A DNA stretch of 64,000 bases from Bacteroidota bacterium. GTDB lineage: Bacteria; Bacteroidota; Bacteroidia; UKL13-3. Positions 9,153 through 18,000 of the stretch are shown piece by piece. How positions within the stretch are numbered: the stretch's first letter is position 1; each line of letters opens with the position of its first letter. Under the pieces are notes generated by a model. It had not been told where the DNA came from, did not search any database, and worked only from the letters and a program-made list of their open reading frames with translations. Made by a program: the position numbers and the translations under genes. The DNA lies in the NCBI GenBank assembly GCA_040388375.1, contig JAZKBU010000020.1, positions 1-64,000 of the forward strand, read 5' to 3'.

Positions 9153-10280
9153 TTACACGCCAGGATAGGGGTTGTACCAACCTGAAGAAGGCACATCTAA
9201 AGCCTCTATTAAAGTTTCGTTATTTGCATATAGTGTATTTAGCTCCTGCACTATTTCTCTTTTTATATTTTTACCATTAAAGGTGTTTTTTATTAAGAAA
9301 ACTTTTGCTCCATCGCCTGATTCCTGAGATGACATATTTATTTTGCCTCTTTGTGAATGAATAGTTGTTTCTGCAATTGTTTGTTTGAGGTCTTTTAAGT
9401 TTTCGGTATGGGTTACTGCCTCCTGAATCAGTAAGCCTGTTTCATAACCTAAATACGGAAAAGGGTTCTCTGCCATTGCTGTTAAATCATCTAGTTGGCT
9501 TTCATCTATATCTGTATTGCTGGTTACTGTAGTATATATAGTTACTTCTTCGCCTGCGCTATCAAATGGTTGTAATAAGAATGGTAAGCCTATTAATGGA
9601 GTTGTTTTATGATAGCCTCTTTCCACATATTCTTTTAAAAATATGCTAGCTTCTTCTCCACAAAAAGTAGCAAAGATGAAATCGGGTTGAAATTGGTCTA
9701 TGTACTGAAATGTTGATTTTACATCGGCTAAGCTTCCGGGTATACTAACCGGGGCAACGGCAAATGGCATTGAAGCATTTTCATTGGCGGCCTGCATACC
9801 CATTTGAAGCATTAGGGAGAATGAATAGCCTGAATCGTAAATGCCACTCATAAACATACCTTTCAAACCTTTACTTTGAACGCCCCAATAACCTAGTGAC
9901 CATATTTGTTGCCAAACATGGGTTGAGTTAATATAAACATTGGGTTGAAGTAATCGTGCATCAAGTATATGTTCACCTATATTATTGATGATAACGGGTG
10001 TTTTTGTTTTTGATAGTTTTTCTGCTAAAACCTGTAATGTCCTGTTTGAAATAATGCCTGTTATTAAATCTACATTGTGGTAGGTAATTAATTTGTTAAT
10101 GGCAGTTTCTGTCTTTTCTTTTGAACCTTCTGCAATAAATTCCGGGATAAATTCTATTGCATAATCTCCACTTGTGGTTAATGTTTTTAATCCACGTTTT
10201 ACACCTTGTTCAAAGTCTTTGCCTACAGGTAAAATTGTTGAAGAGGGTATTAAAAGACCTATGGAGATATTTTTTGACAT
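9153..10280 (-). CDS. Periplasmic-binding-fold (type I) protein without leader
   Basis: 375 residues with the type I periplasmic-binding fold of branched-chain amino acid ABC receptors (IGLLIPSSTILP at the start, DLITGIISNRTLQVLAEK, FIFATFCGEEASIFLKEY). It has no signal peptide or lipobox: the fold begins at about residue 5. No permease or ATPase genes are nearby, so it is unlikely to be a normal transporter receptor and may be a cytoplasmic ligand sensor or enzyme partner. Its stop codon abuts the formyltransferase start. A tandem A-tract element lies about 70 bp upstream. Ligand unknown. Confidence 0.8.
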   Translation of the reverse strand: MSKNISIGLLIPSSTILPVGKDFEQGVKRGLKTLTTSGDYAIEFIPEFIAEGSKEKTETAINKLITYHNVDLITGIISNRTLQVLAEKLSKTKTPVIINNIGEHILDARLLQPNVYINSTHVWQQIWSLGYWGVQSKGLKGMFMSGIYDSGYSFSLMLQMGMQAANENASMPFAVAPVSIPGSLADVKSTFQYIDQFQPDFIFATFCGEEASIFLKEYVERGYHKTTPLIGLPFLLQPFDSAGEEVTIYTTVTSNTDIDESQLDDLTAMAENPFPYLGYETGLLIQEAVTHTENLKDLKQTIAETTIHSQRGKINMSSQESGDGAKVFLIKNTFNGKNIKREIVQELNTLYANNETLIEALDVPSSGWYNPYPGV

Positions 10281-10345
10281 TTATTTAAATTTTATTTGTT
10301 CAATTGTTTGAGCTCAAATGTTCGTTAAATAAATAGTAATAGCAA

Positions 10346-10387
10346 GGGGGAAAGTACTCTTTTTTCGTAGTATAAATACTCTTTTTT
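10346..10387 (-). promoter_or_regulatory. Tandem A-tract element (22-bp period)
   Basis: On the minus strand two units AAAAAAGAGTATTTATAC.. and AAAAAAGAGTACTTTCCCC are repeated 22 bp apart (ACTCT cores at 10356 and 10378 on the plus strand). It lies about 70 bp before the binding-fold gene at 10280. No hairpin is present, so it is not a terminator. The binding factor is unknown. Confidence 0.75.
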
Positions 10388-10519
10388 AAAATACTGTTTT
10401 TCGATAATTAGCTGTTAAACAATTGTTTGTAATTATATTAACAATTTTTTAATCTTGAAAGCGCAGATTTTAATTTCTTTTTGAATAAGAAATAATATGC
10501 CTGAAATGGGGTGAAGTGT

Positions 10520-11080
10520 TTACTTAAAAAAAGCCATTAGCCAGTCATTTACTTTGCAGTCCATTACTAAGTGTATGCGATCGGTTGTGCCTTTATTATT
10601 TACACTATGGTAATAGTTAAAATTTAGAAACCAACATTCGCCTTCCTGCATCATTACCCGTTCTTTATTTAGATAAAATTCAAGTGACGGATTGGTGGTT
10701 ATGGGTACGTGTATTCTTACCTCGCCATCTTCTATGGCTAATCCGTAATCTCTGTGTTCTTTTATATTGGAACCGGCTTTTAAACTCAATAACCTCACAT
10801 CAATTTTATCGCATTTAAAGGTATTGATTACTTCGTTTAAATAGGTAGATTTTTTTAAATGAATGGTATCGGCATAAATACCTAAGCCTGTGGGGTCGGG
10901 GAATATACGGGTTGGTTCGCCATTTACTGAACGCAATGGAATAACGGTCCAGTCGCCAGTATAATATCCTTTATTAAAATGGGGTATCCATTCATCTTCT
11001 CTAAAATTATTTATCTCGTGCTGCATTTTTTGTGCATCGAAAACAAAGGGTAGTTTAAGTTTATCGGTCATAGGAAACAA
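10520..11080 (-). CDS. Aspartyl/asparaginyl beta-hydroxylase-type 2OG oxygenase
   Basis: 186 residues. It shows the cupin iron site of aspartyl/asparaginyl beta-hydroxylases: KEHRDYG (H109, D111), the RIHVPITTN strand, and HSVNNKGTTDRIHLVMD (H158 as iron ligand, R168 for 2-oxoglutarate). It is a single-domain cytoplasmic form with no membrane anchor. Members hydroxylate Asp/Asn in proteins, or free or carrier-bound residues. An alternative start at residue 4 (11071) is possible. It is last in a four-gene operon behind carbamoyltransferase, HESGH and PKHD-type oxygenase genes, with a 3-bp gap to the latter. The substrate cannot be told from sequence. Confidence 0.87.
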   Translation of the reverse strand: MFPMTDKLKLPFVFDAQKMQHEINNFREDEWIPHFNKGYYTGDWTVIPLRSVNGEPTRIFPDPTGLGIYADTIHLKKSTYLNEVINTFKCDKIDVRLLSLKAGSNIKEHRDYGLAIEDGEVRIHVPITTNPSLEFYLNKERVMMQEGECWFLNFNYYHSVNNKGTTDRIHLVMDCKVNDWLMAFFK

Positions 11081-11083
11081 TAG

Positions 11084-11755
11084 TTAAATAGCCCACATAC
11101 GCAGTATGTTGCTATGTATTTGTTGTAATGTATTGGCCTGCTCTGTTTGCTGGTTTTGTAATAGTGTTTCAATGCACTGTTGCATATCGAAAAGTATTTT
11201 CCGTTGCTCGCTGTTTTTTACCATGCTTTCTATCCAGCTTACGGCTACTCTTCTTTCTCCTTTGGTTACTTTTTTTACCTGATGCAGTTGGGTACATGGG
11301 TAGCATATAGCACTACCTGCCGGTAGCTTATATAGTTGTGTGCCGCTGGGTGTCTGTAGTTCCAGTTCTCCGCCTTCATATTCATCGGGGTTGTTTAAAA
11401 AAATGGTAATGGCTATGTCGGTACGCATCATATTACCCATTAGTGGGCTGTCAACATGCCAGCCGTATTCCATACCTTCGGTATATTTACTGAATAAAAA
11501 CGGGTATACGTTTTTAATAAAGGTGGCATTTCTAAACAAACTACTTTGGTTGAGCGAGGTTAGTATAATTTGTTGTAAAGCCATTGATGTCTGGCTTTGT
11601 GCATCTATTTGCAGGTTGTTTTTTACTTGCTTGGCTGCTTGTGTGGCTGTTTTTTTTCCATTATCAAATGTTGCCTGATTGCTGATGGTTTTAATTTGTT
11701 GCAACTGTTCTGCGTTAAGCAGGTTTTCAATTGTTAAGTATGTGGCGTGTAACAT
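11084..11755 (-). CDS. PKHD-type Fe(II)/2-oxoglutarate dioxygenase (PiuC/YbiX-like)
   Basis: 223 residues, the usual length of PiuC/YbiX-type hydroxylases. The prolyl-4-hydroxylase-like core has YGWHVDSPLMG (iron ligands H100, D102), TDIAITIFLN and EYEGGELEL, then CTQLHQVKKVTKGERRV with the third ligand H158 and the 2OG-binding R168. The C-terminal tail is Gln-rich (QNQQTEQANTLQQ). Members act on peptides or are linked to iron and siderophore uptake, but no siderophore receptor is adjacent, so a tailoring role with the neighbouring oxygenase and carbamoyltransferase is the better contextual guess. It lies 16 bp after the HESGH gene. Confidence 0.88.
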   Translation of the reverse strand: MLHATYLTIENLLNAEQLQQIKTISNQATFDNGKKTATQAAKQVKNNLQIDAQSQTSMALQQIILTSLNQSSLFRNATFIKNVYPFLFSKYTEGMEYGWHVDSPLMGNMMRTDIAITIFLNNPDEYEGGELELQTPSGTQLYKLPAGSAICYPCTQLHQVKKVTKGERRVAVSWIESMVKNSEQRKILFDMQQCIETLLQNQQTEQANTLQQIHSNILRMWAI

Positions 11756-11771
11756 AGGTATAGTATTTTGT

Positions 11772-12293
11772 TTAATCTCTTAACCATTTTAGCATGTATG
11801 GATAAGGTTTTGCTTGTTTAAGTGCTGCTTGTTTTTCATCGTAACATAAGCCTATCCACTGTAAGGTAGGTAGCCCTATATAATTACCTTGGGTATATAA
11901 ATCCAGGTACCAGTCTGCTGAGCCTTTGTAACCATCAGGATGAAAAACAATTTTTGGGTCTAAATTTAAATAGGTAATGGCTGCATAACTCCATGCTATA
12001 GACATTAACTCTTCACCCATGGCTGTTTGCTCATCTTTAGCCTCTCCTAAGTTACCTCCCACTAATGTTCTTTCGTTTTTAGGAATAACAGCTAAATGGC
12101 CTGATTCATGTAATAAATCTCCAGGGTATAACAGTTTATCGGTATCTATATGAATGACGCCTTCTTTTATTAAAATACCGGGTAAAAAGGTAGGCTCATC
12201 AATTTGCATATAGTTTGTTTCAATTCCTATTTCATTGATAAAGTCAACTATTTTTTTTGTTATTGTTTCTTTATTGGGCATTATTTTTTTCAA
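11772..12293 (-). CDS. Putative zinc protein with HESGH motif
   Basis: 173 residues, no signal peptide. LLHESGHLAV contains an HExxH-type motif (H62, E63, H66). A downstream acidic helix, GEELMSIAWSYAAITY (about residues 92-107), could supply a third ligand as in gluzincins. The second half (about 115-173) is rich in Trp, Tyr and Gly. I do not recognise a named family. It overlaps the carbamoyltransferase stop by 23 bp if the ATG at 12293 is used, or by 11 bp with the in-frame ATG at 12281, which shows tight coupling. It may be a protease or hydrolase acting on the cluster's product, or a non-catalytic zinc protein. Confidence 0.65.
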   Translation of the reverse strand: MKKIMPNKETITKKIVDFINEIGIETNYMQIDEPTFLPGILIKEGVIHIDTDKLLYPGDLLHESGHLAVIPKNERTLVGGNLGEAKDEQTAMGEELMSIAWSYAAITYLNLDPKIVFHPDGYKGSADWYLDLYTQGNYIGLPTLQWIGLCYDEKQAALKQAKPYPYMLKWLRD

Positions 12294-13971
12294 TTATAAA
12301 ATCGTCAATTACTAAATAATCAAGCTGACTATTTATAAAAAAATCAATGGCTTGTTCAGGTGTTTCAACTATGGGTGTTCCTCGTTTATTAAATGAGGTA
12401 TTTAATACAATACCATGTCCACATAATTTTTTTAGCGCACTAATTAAACGAAAAAAAACAGGATTGTCATTTAAAGTTACTGTTTGCACGCGCGAGGTTT
12501 TGTTTTTATGTACTACATCTTGTAATAACTCTTCATATTCGGGTTTAATGGTGTTAACTAACAACATGTAAGGCGATGATTCGTCATGCTGATAATAGGT
12601 AGTTAAATCTTGGGCTAAAATGGATGGTGCAAAAGGTCTGAAATCTTCGCGGTTTTTAATAGCTGAGTTAATAAAATCTTTTACTCCTTTGTTTAAGGGG
12701 CTGGCTAATATGCTTCTGTTGCCTAAAGCCCTTGGCCCAAATTCGGAGCTGCTTTGGAACCATCCTATTACTTTGTTTTGGTTAAGTAAACGGGCTGTTA
12801 ACGATGCTATGTTTTCTATTTTACTAAAACGTATTTTTTTCTCATAGCTATCAATGGTTTTTTCTGTTGTTTGTTTCGGATAACTATATCCAAAATAGGT
12901 ATGGGTAGGAAATGTTTTCTTCTCTTTTTGTAAAACCTGCAGCCAGCCATAATAAGCACAACCTAATGCCAATCCATTGTCGCCCGATGCGGGTTCAATG
13001 TACAGGTTTTTTATGCCCAACTCTCTTTTTATACGCACATTGGCCAACGCATTTAAAGCTACTCCTCCCGCATAACATAAATTGGTAACGGGGTGTTTTT
13101 TTGTTCGGTGGTATAGGGTATATAGTATGGCTTCTTCTAATTGTTGTTGTGCCCAATGGGCAATATTGCTATAGTATGAAAAATTGTTTTTTAGTTGTGT
13201 AAAGCTTAAAGCCGGATTGGTAAATTCTTTTAAAGTGCTTTCGTTGAGTAGTGCCCTGCCTTCTTTTAAGGTAAATGCTTTTAACTTAATGGCATTGGGT
13301 TTACCATAGGGAGCAAGGCCCATTAACTTACCGGCATCGTCCATATTGCCGAAACAGTAATTGCTTATAGCGGCATAAAAACCTCCTATAGAATGGGTGT
13401 TGGTAGAAGGTCGTAAAATATAACTGGGCCTGCTTAAATCTAATACGGAAAAGTCTTTGATTAATGAATTGAGTTGCCCTGCTTGGTAATGGTAAAAACT
13501 ATCTTTTTCACAATATAATTTATTGGGATGATTAAGCATTTCTGCTTCGTTTAAATTAGCAGCTCCGGCTATATCATCGCATTGCTCATAAGGGCTGCCT
13601 GTACCGTCTAATATAAATACATGTGAATCGTTAAAGGGTGAAGTGCCTATGGCACTGTACGCATGGGCTAGGTGATGTGATATACTTACTACTGGTACTT
13701 TAAAATTGGCAGGAAAAATACGTTTGCCTTGGTATTGGGTAAGCTTAATTTCATCTTTTTCAAAGTTGGCGCACTGTACCACTAAACTTAACTGGTCAAG
13801 GGTAATGCCTGCTGCCTGTAAACAATATTTTATGGCATCAGAATCATTACCGCCATCATGCTTTACTCTGGTAATGCGTTCTTTTTCTATACCCACTAAT
13901 ACTTTACCATCCTTTAGAAGAACAGCGGAACCATTATGTGATAGGCCTGTGCCTAATATATAAACTGCCAT
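12271..13971 (-). CDS. NodU/CmcH-type O-carbamoyltransferase
   Basis: 566 residues, full length for the NodU/TobZ family. The Kae1-like N-terminal domain has ISHHLAHAYSA (metal ligands H99, H100, H103), DGTGS at 122-126 and MGLAPYG, then CYAGGVALNALANVR and EPASGDNGLALG. The C-terminal YrdC-like domain begins around EFGPRALGNRSILASP and includes EDFRPFAPSIL and VLNTSFN. These enzymes move the carbamoyl group of carbamoyl phosphate, via carbamoyl-AMP, onto a hydroxyl of a sugar or natural product. It is first of four overlapping or tightly spaced genes with two oxygenases; hydroxylation followed by carbamoylation is a sensible order, but the acceptor is unknown. Confidence 0.93.
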   Translation of the reverse strand: MAVYILGTGLSHNGSAVLLKDGKVLVGIEKERITRVKHDGGNDSDAIKYCLQAAGITLDQLSLVVQCANFEKDEIKLTQYQGKRIFPANFKVPVVSISHHLAHAYSAIGTSPFNDSHVFILDGTGSPYEQCDDIAGAANLNEAEMLNHPNKLYCEKDSFYHYQAGQLNSLIKDFSVLDLSRPSYILRPSTNTHSIGGFYAAISNYCFGNMDDAGKLMGLAPYGKPNAIKLKAFTLKEGRALLNESTLKEFTNPALSFTQLKNNFSYYSNIAHWAQQQLEEAILYTLYHRTKKHPVTNLCYAGGVALNALANVRIKRELGIKNLYIEPASGDNGLALGCAYYGWLQVLQKEKKTFPTHTYFGYSYPKQTTEKTIDSYEKKIRFSKIENIASLTARLLNQNKVIGWFQSSSEFGPRALGNRSILASPLNKGVKDFINSAIKNREDFRPFAPSILAQDLTTYYQHDESSPYMLLVNTIKPEYEELLQDVVHKNKTSRVQTVTLNDNPVFFRLISALKKLCGHGIVLNTSFNKRGTPIVETPEQAIDFFINSQLDYLVIDDFIIEKNNAQ

Positions 13972-14420
13972 TAGTTGGTGTTAGTTGTTTTTAAAAGGGT
14001 GGGGTGCTTGCTTAATTGAATTGTTTTATAGGTATGGTAATTGGTTTTTATCATATAGCATAGATAAATATTGGTTTTAACTAATGCGCTCAATAATTTT
14101 ATTGTTATTTAATGGCTGAGAAAATAGGTGAAAAAAGTATTTCATGTTTATTGTTTTTTCATTTTGGTTTCAAGCTATTTGTTATTCATTTTTTTATAGG
14201 TAAGTAACACGAGAAATTGTTGTTGTCTACAGGTGTTCCTCTTTTATAAGGGATTACAAATGGTATATATTTAAATATTAGAAAATCGAAAATATGGGGT
14301 AAGCATAGTGTAATACAATAGGGAAAACACTCTTTTTTGCTAGTATAAATACCCTTTTTGCATGATGACGTATTTTGTTTATAGTAAACTAATTATTTTG
14401 CCTTGCATAAAATTATATAA
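13972..14420. other. Divergent intergenic region, mostly AT-rich
   Basis: This 449-bp gap separates the carbamoyltransferase operon from the dioxygenase gene. Apart from the tandem element at 14321-14359 I see no gene, hairpin or repeat. Confidence 0.6.
14321..14359 (-). promoter_or_regulatory. Tandem A-tract element in a divergent promoter region
   Basis: Plus-strand GGGAAAACACTCTTTTTT and GTATAAATACCCTTTTT are spaced 22 bp (cores at 14329 and 14351). The orientation matches the minus-strand carbamoyltransferase operon, but that start is 350 bp away, whereas the plus-strand dioxygenase GTG is only 61 bp away. It may serve either or both. Confidence 0.65.
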
Positions 14421-15347
14421 GTGAATATATTAGACGTAAAGCAAATAAATATATTGAATGGTTTGTGGCAAAAGGCTGTTAATATTAAGTCAAAAAAGGC
14501 TGATTTTAGCTGGCATGAAGCGGTTAAAGTTTTATACCAGTTAAACATTGGTATGGAAGAAACTATACAATATTTATATTATAATAAACCAAGCTTTGAA
14601 GTGTTTTTAACTTGGGTGGAATCTAAGAGTACCAAAGAGGAAGAAACAACAGTTGCTCATGGGCAGGTACTAAGTGCTGATGATTTACTTTTTTGGGAGC
14701 AGAATGGTTATATAGTTATAAAACAAGCCGTAACGGAACAGCAGTGCATAGATGCAAAAAATGCGATATGGCAATTTTTGGATGCCAGTGAGTATGATGA
14801 AAACAGCTGGTATAAACCTCATCCTGCTAAAAAAGGTTTAATGGTTGTTTTTACGGAGCATGAGGCTTTGCAAAGGACGCGTAATTCGGCTCGTATACGC
14901 AGTGCTTATGAACAACTTTATAATAGTACGGATATTTATAAAACAATTGATAAGGTTAGTTTTAATCCTCCGGAAACAAACAAGTATAAATTTATGGGTA
15001 GCTCACTACACTGGGATGTAAGTTTGGCTTTGCCTATACCTTATAAATTACAAGGTTTATTGTATTTAAATGATGTGAGCGAAGAGGGTGGAGCTTTTCA
15101 ATGTGTACCGGGCTTTCATTTACAAATAGCTGATTGGATGGACCATGTTCCGACTGGTGTTGATCCGCGTAGTTATGCGATAAGTAATTTAAAGCCTGTA
15201 TCTGTTGCCGGCTCTGCAGGCGATTTTATTATATGGCATCAGGCATTACCTCATTGCGCATCGCCTAACAAAAGTAAAGTGCCACGTATGGTTCAGTATT
15301 TAACTTATTTGCCAAACAATTTAAAGGAGCAGGATAAGTGGATATAA
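14421..15347 (+). CDS. Phytanoyl-CoA dioxygenase (PhyH) family protein
   Basis: 308 residues starting at GTG (NILDVKQIN...). The first 80 or so residues are a helical extension not typical of PhyH. The dioxygenase core follows: SSLHWDVSL (iron ligands H197, D199), GLLYLNDVSEEGGAFQCVPG, and GDFIIWHQALPHCASPN with H278, then R289 as the likely 2-oxoglutarate contact. PhyH enzymes hydroxylate lipids, amino acids and natural products. It is divergent from the carbamoyltransferase operon and is the third non-haem iron oxygenase in 5 kb. It ends at a bidirectional hairpin. Confidence 0.88.
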   Translation: MNILDVKQINILNGLWQKAVNIKSKKADFSWHEAVKVLYQLNIGMEETIQYLYYNKPSFEVFLTWVESKSTKEEETTVAHGQVLSADDLLFWEQNGYIVIKQAVTEQQCIDAKNAIWQFLDASEYDENSWYKPHPAKKGLMVVFTEHEALQRTRNSARIRSAYEQLYNSTDIYKTIDKVSFNPPETNKYKFMGSSLHWDVSLALPIPYKLQGLLYLNDVSEEGGAFQCVPGFHLQIADWMDHVPTGVDPRSYAISNLKPVSVAGSAGDFIIWHQALPHCASPNKSKVPRMVQYLTYLPNNLKEQDKWI

Positions 15348-15366
15348 AATGCATATAATGTAAAAT

Positions 15367-15400
15367 AAAAAAAGGCTGCTTTTTGAAGGCAGCCTTTTTT
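15367..15400. terminator. Bidirectional hairpin terminator
   Basis: AAAAAAAGGCTGC and GCAGCCTTTTTT form a stem flanked by A and T runs. It lies between the convergent dioxygenase (ends 15347) and PKD-protein (ends 15420) genes and can terminate both. Confidence 0.9.
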
Positions 15401-15419
15401 ATGAGTTAAGTTTATTTTT

Positions 15420-17261
15420 TTATTGTTTAACCATTCGTTTTGAGTCTATAACTGTTCCATCAACTACTAAAGTATAAACATATACTCCGGTTGATAAATC
15501 ATTGGCAAAAACGGTTAATTGTCCCTGACCTTTTTCAAGTATATCATGCGTTTTAATTACTTTACCATCGGTGTTGGTAAATGTAATTTGTGCTTTGCTA
15601 AACTTGGCCGGAATACTGTATGCAATAACGGTACTTTCAGCAAATGGATTTGGTACATTTTGGTTTAAGATAATCACATTTTTATCAGTAATGGTAATAG
15701 CAGATTGTGTTTTGTCGGTTGTTTTTATATCTGCTTTACCTGTTGGTGTATTGATAGTACGTTTTAACTCTCTTTCTCTGCACTCCACTTTAATTTCGGT
15801 ACAGAAAGTTTTGAAGCAACATCTTTCTCTGTCGCTGGCAAAAAGTGTTAAACATACTTTATAGGTGCCAGAGGTTGCATATTGATGAGAAGGATTTGAA
15901 CCAGTTCCTGTTGTTCCATCTCCAAAATCCCAGAACCAAGAACCAATAGGTAGTCCAGTATAGAGAATATTGCTACTGAAGTTATAAATGCAATTACGTT
16001 CGTCTATGCTAAAACCAATTTCAGCATCTATTTTGCATTCACCTTCGCATGCTTTTTCTATTTTTAAGTCTCTGCAAATTTCACGTGTACAGCACTCTTT
16101 TCCATTAAATATGGTTACTTTTAAACATACTACATAACTACCGGTTGTACTGTAGAAATGGGTAGGGTTTAATTCTGTTGAGCTGTAGCCATCGCCAAAT
16201 GTCCAGCTGGTTGAAACTACCTGATAGCCGGCAGGTAAGCCTGTAATATCGGCAGTGAAATTCACACCACAATTATTAATTTTAGCATCCATACCTAATT
16301 TAAAATCACAAGGTGGTATTACTATCGGTTGGCAATTACCAAACAAGGCTGTTGCCACACTGCCTGAGGTTAAAGTAATATTATGTACTCCGCTTCCTGA
16401 TGGGAAGGTTTGTGTCCAGCCTGCCTGGTTTACTTCTGATACTGAATAGTTGCCCGGAGTAAGTCCTGTAAAGCAATAGTTACCTTGGTTATCGGTTACC
16501 TGTGTTGCTATTATGTTGCCTAAGTTATCTTTTAATACAATTGTCCATCCGCTAAGACCTAAGTCGGTGGCGGGGCTAACATTTCCATCGCAGTCTGAAT
16601 CGTTTAGCTTGGTACCGCAAATACTGCCTGTTGTATTGCAGCAAAGTGGTGAAAGCAAGTTAGCTCCTGTTATGAATCCGTCTACTGCAAAACCCATGGC
16701 TACACCACCGGTATTACGTAAGCTTACTGTTAAGCAATGTTGGCCTGCGGTTAAAGCAAAAGTTGAGTCAAATATTAACCGTCTATTCCATTGAAACTGG
16801 TAGCCTAACATAGCTGATGCAATTTGGTTGCCATCTAAATAAATAATAGCACCATCATCTACTAATAAATCAAATCTAATACGCACATTGTTGTTTTGAC
16901 AAACACAAAAGCAACGTTGAAAATCGAAGGTTGGTTGTGGTGCCGGGTTGTTGGTACCATAAGCGTTTGACTGGAATGGCGAAACCCATTTGGCATTAGG
17001 GAAACTAGCCCATGCTCCGTTGGGTGCTATATCCCAGCAAGGGGCAGGGAAGGTAATACCAGCCGAAGGTGGGGCTGCTATAAATGTCCAGTTGCTTTCA
17101 ATAGCTAATGGTGTTTGGTAGGTAGAGGTACTTTGGTTAAAACCTGTACTAATGTTTAAGGTGGTTGCTGCACATGCTGACGATGAGCAACCCGTTTGGC
17201 CATAAACTGCTTGCGTTGCTGTAGCAATAAGCAATAAAATGAATAGTGAAATTTGTTTCAT
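15420..17261 (-). CDS. Secreted PKD-domain protein with T9SS sorting domain
   Basis: 613 residues. Residues 1-21 are a signal peptide ending in VYGQ. About 25-215 form a PA14/jelly-roll-like domain with a Cys-rich FCVCQNNN strand. An SdrD-B-like domain follows (SICGTKLNDSDCDG to ALFGNC, about 215-315). Two PKD domains (WTFGDGYSS and WFWDFGDGTTG) come next, each followed by Cys-rich strands. The last 80 residues (NVPNPFAEST ... STGVYVYTLVVDG ... KRMVKQ) are a type A T9SS C-terminal signal, so the protein is sent across the outer membrane and probably anchored. Role: surface or extracellular binding protein, by inference. Its long upstream region carries both regulatory elements found in this window. 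Confidence 0.9.
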   Translation of the reverse strand: MKQISLFILLLIATATQAVYGQTGCSSSACAATTLNISTGFNQSTSTYQTPLAIESNWTFIAAPPSAGITFPAPCWDIAPNGAWASFPNAKWVSPFQSNAYGTNNPAPQPTFDFQRCFCVCQNNNVRIRFDLLVDDGAIIYLDGNQIASAMLGYQFQWNRRLIFDSTFALTAGQHCLTVSLRNTGGVAMGFAVDGFITGANLLSPLCCNTTGSICGTKLNDSDCDGNVSPATDLGLSGWTIVLKDNLGNIIATQVTDNQGNYCFTGLTPGNYSVSEVNQAGWTQTFPSGSGVHNITLTSGSVATALFGNCQPIVIPPCDFKLGMDAKINNCGVNFTADITGLPAGYQVVSTSWTFGDGYSSTELNPTHFYSTTGSYVVCLKVTIFNGKECCTREICRDLKIEKACEGECKIDAEIGFSIDERNCIYNFSSNILYTGLPIGSWFWDFGDGTTGTGSNPSHQYATSGTYKVCLTLFASDRERCCFKTFCTEIKVECRERELKRTINTPTGKADIKTTDKTQSAITITDKNVIILNQNVPNPFAESTVIAYSIPAKFSKAQITFTNTDGKVIKTHDILEKGQGQLTVFANDLSTGVYVYTLVVDGTVIDSKRMVKQ

Positions 17262-17380
17262 AAGTTGTGTTTTAAATGTTGTTTGTTAAATAATTTTTTT
17301 ACTTGTTTTTGTGTTTTTGCAATTGTTTAATAAATAAAATGTTTTGTTTCTTTTTCGTGTTATGTATGGGTTGTTTAGTT

Positions 17381-17413
17381 ACCTACTCTTCTTCGGATTT
17401 TTGGTGTTACTCC
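17381..17413 (-). promoter_or_regulatory. GGAGTAA...AAAATCC leader element
   Basis: The minus strand reads CGGAGTAACACCAAAAATCCG, split here as CGGAGTAACACC then AAAAATCCG, followed by AAGAAGAGTAGGTA. CGGA can pair with TCCG across a 13-nt loop. The same block, with AGGA/TCCT or AAGGA/TCCTT stems, lies before the genes at 44965, 47130 and 52139. Here it is about 120 bp from the start codon rather than 16 bp. Confidence 0.6.
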
Positions 17414-17483
17414 GTTAAAAACTATTTCAAACGTACTTATAGTTAGGTATTTGCGGCAATAGTGAAAACTCTATATGTATGCA

Positions 17484-17524
17484 GGAAAACACTCTTTTTT
17501 GATAGGGGAAACACTCTTTTTTTT
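17484..17524 (-). promoter_or_regulatory. Tandem A-tract element
   Basis: Plus-strand GGAAAACACTCTTTTTT and GGGGAAACACTCTTTTTTTT are spaced exactly 22 bp (cores 17491 and 17513). It is about 220 bp upstream of the PKD-protein start, further than usual, because the leader element lies between. Confidence 0.7.
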
Positions 17525-17757
17525 AATGTGTACTGTTTTGGGACATACTTAAAAGAGTAGTATAAAAAACACATAAAATAAGAACAAGTTGGATGCTGCT
17601 CTTTTTTAAAATGGGTGCATGAAATGTATATGGAAAAGGTTATGAATAATAGAGTGCGCTTTACTTTAGCTATTAAAGAAAATTTTATAGTAGCCTTATA
17701 AAAAGCATAGCTTCAGGTATTAATATTTCAGTATGCTACGCCTTACAAATTCTTTTT

Positions 17758-17914
17758 TCAATTCTTGATGTCAACTATTATTTGGGTAGGTATTTCAACG
17801 TCTACATCACCTTTTTTCCAACCACTCCACTTAAACCTGCATAAAGGGTAGCTACTGTGCTTGTAAGGCATAACTTATAAATATGGCTGTAAATAATAAA
17901 AATTGTTTTACCAT
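17758..17914 (-). pseudogene. Small secreted-peptide gene broken by a one-base frameshift
   Basis: From the ATG at 17914 the frame encodes a textbook leader (MVKQFLLFTAIF, then ISYALQAQ) and stops at once at TAG. Skipping one base after CAG restores SYPLCRFKWSGWKKGDV, then DVEIPTQIIVDIKN and a stop ending at 17758, a 51-residue secreted peptide if repaired. A tandem A-tract element lies about 90 bp upstream, as for intact genes here, which supports a real former gene. A competing open frame over this stretch (17802-18032) runs through the regulatory element and looks spurious. It could be a true mutation, a sequencing error, or chance. Confidence 0.5.
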
Positions 17915-18000
17915 AGCTATAGTGGAGTGGTTGGGAAGGTTTTAGATTAACCTGATTTTTATTGCGCACAAGAAATAAAAAACCATATTCAAATACAATA

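Larger units (their letters stand above)
17262..17757 (-). other. Long leader/intergenic region of the PKD gene
   Basis: This 496-bp gene-free stretch holds the leader element at 17381-17413 and the tandem A-tract element at 17484-17524. The rest is AT-rich with no coding potential that I can support. Confidence 0.6.

Noticed and set aside
9153-10280. Normal ABC transporter receptor
   Set aside because: No signal peptide and no permease or ATPase genes nearby.
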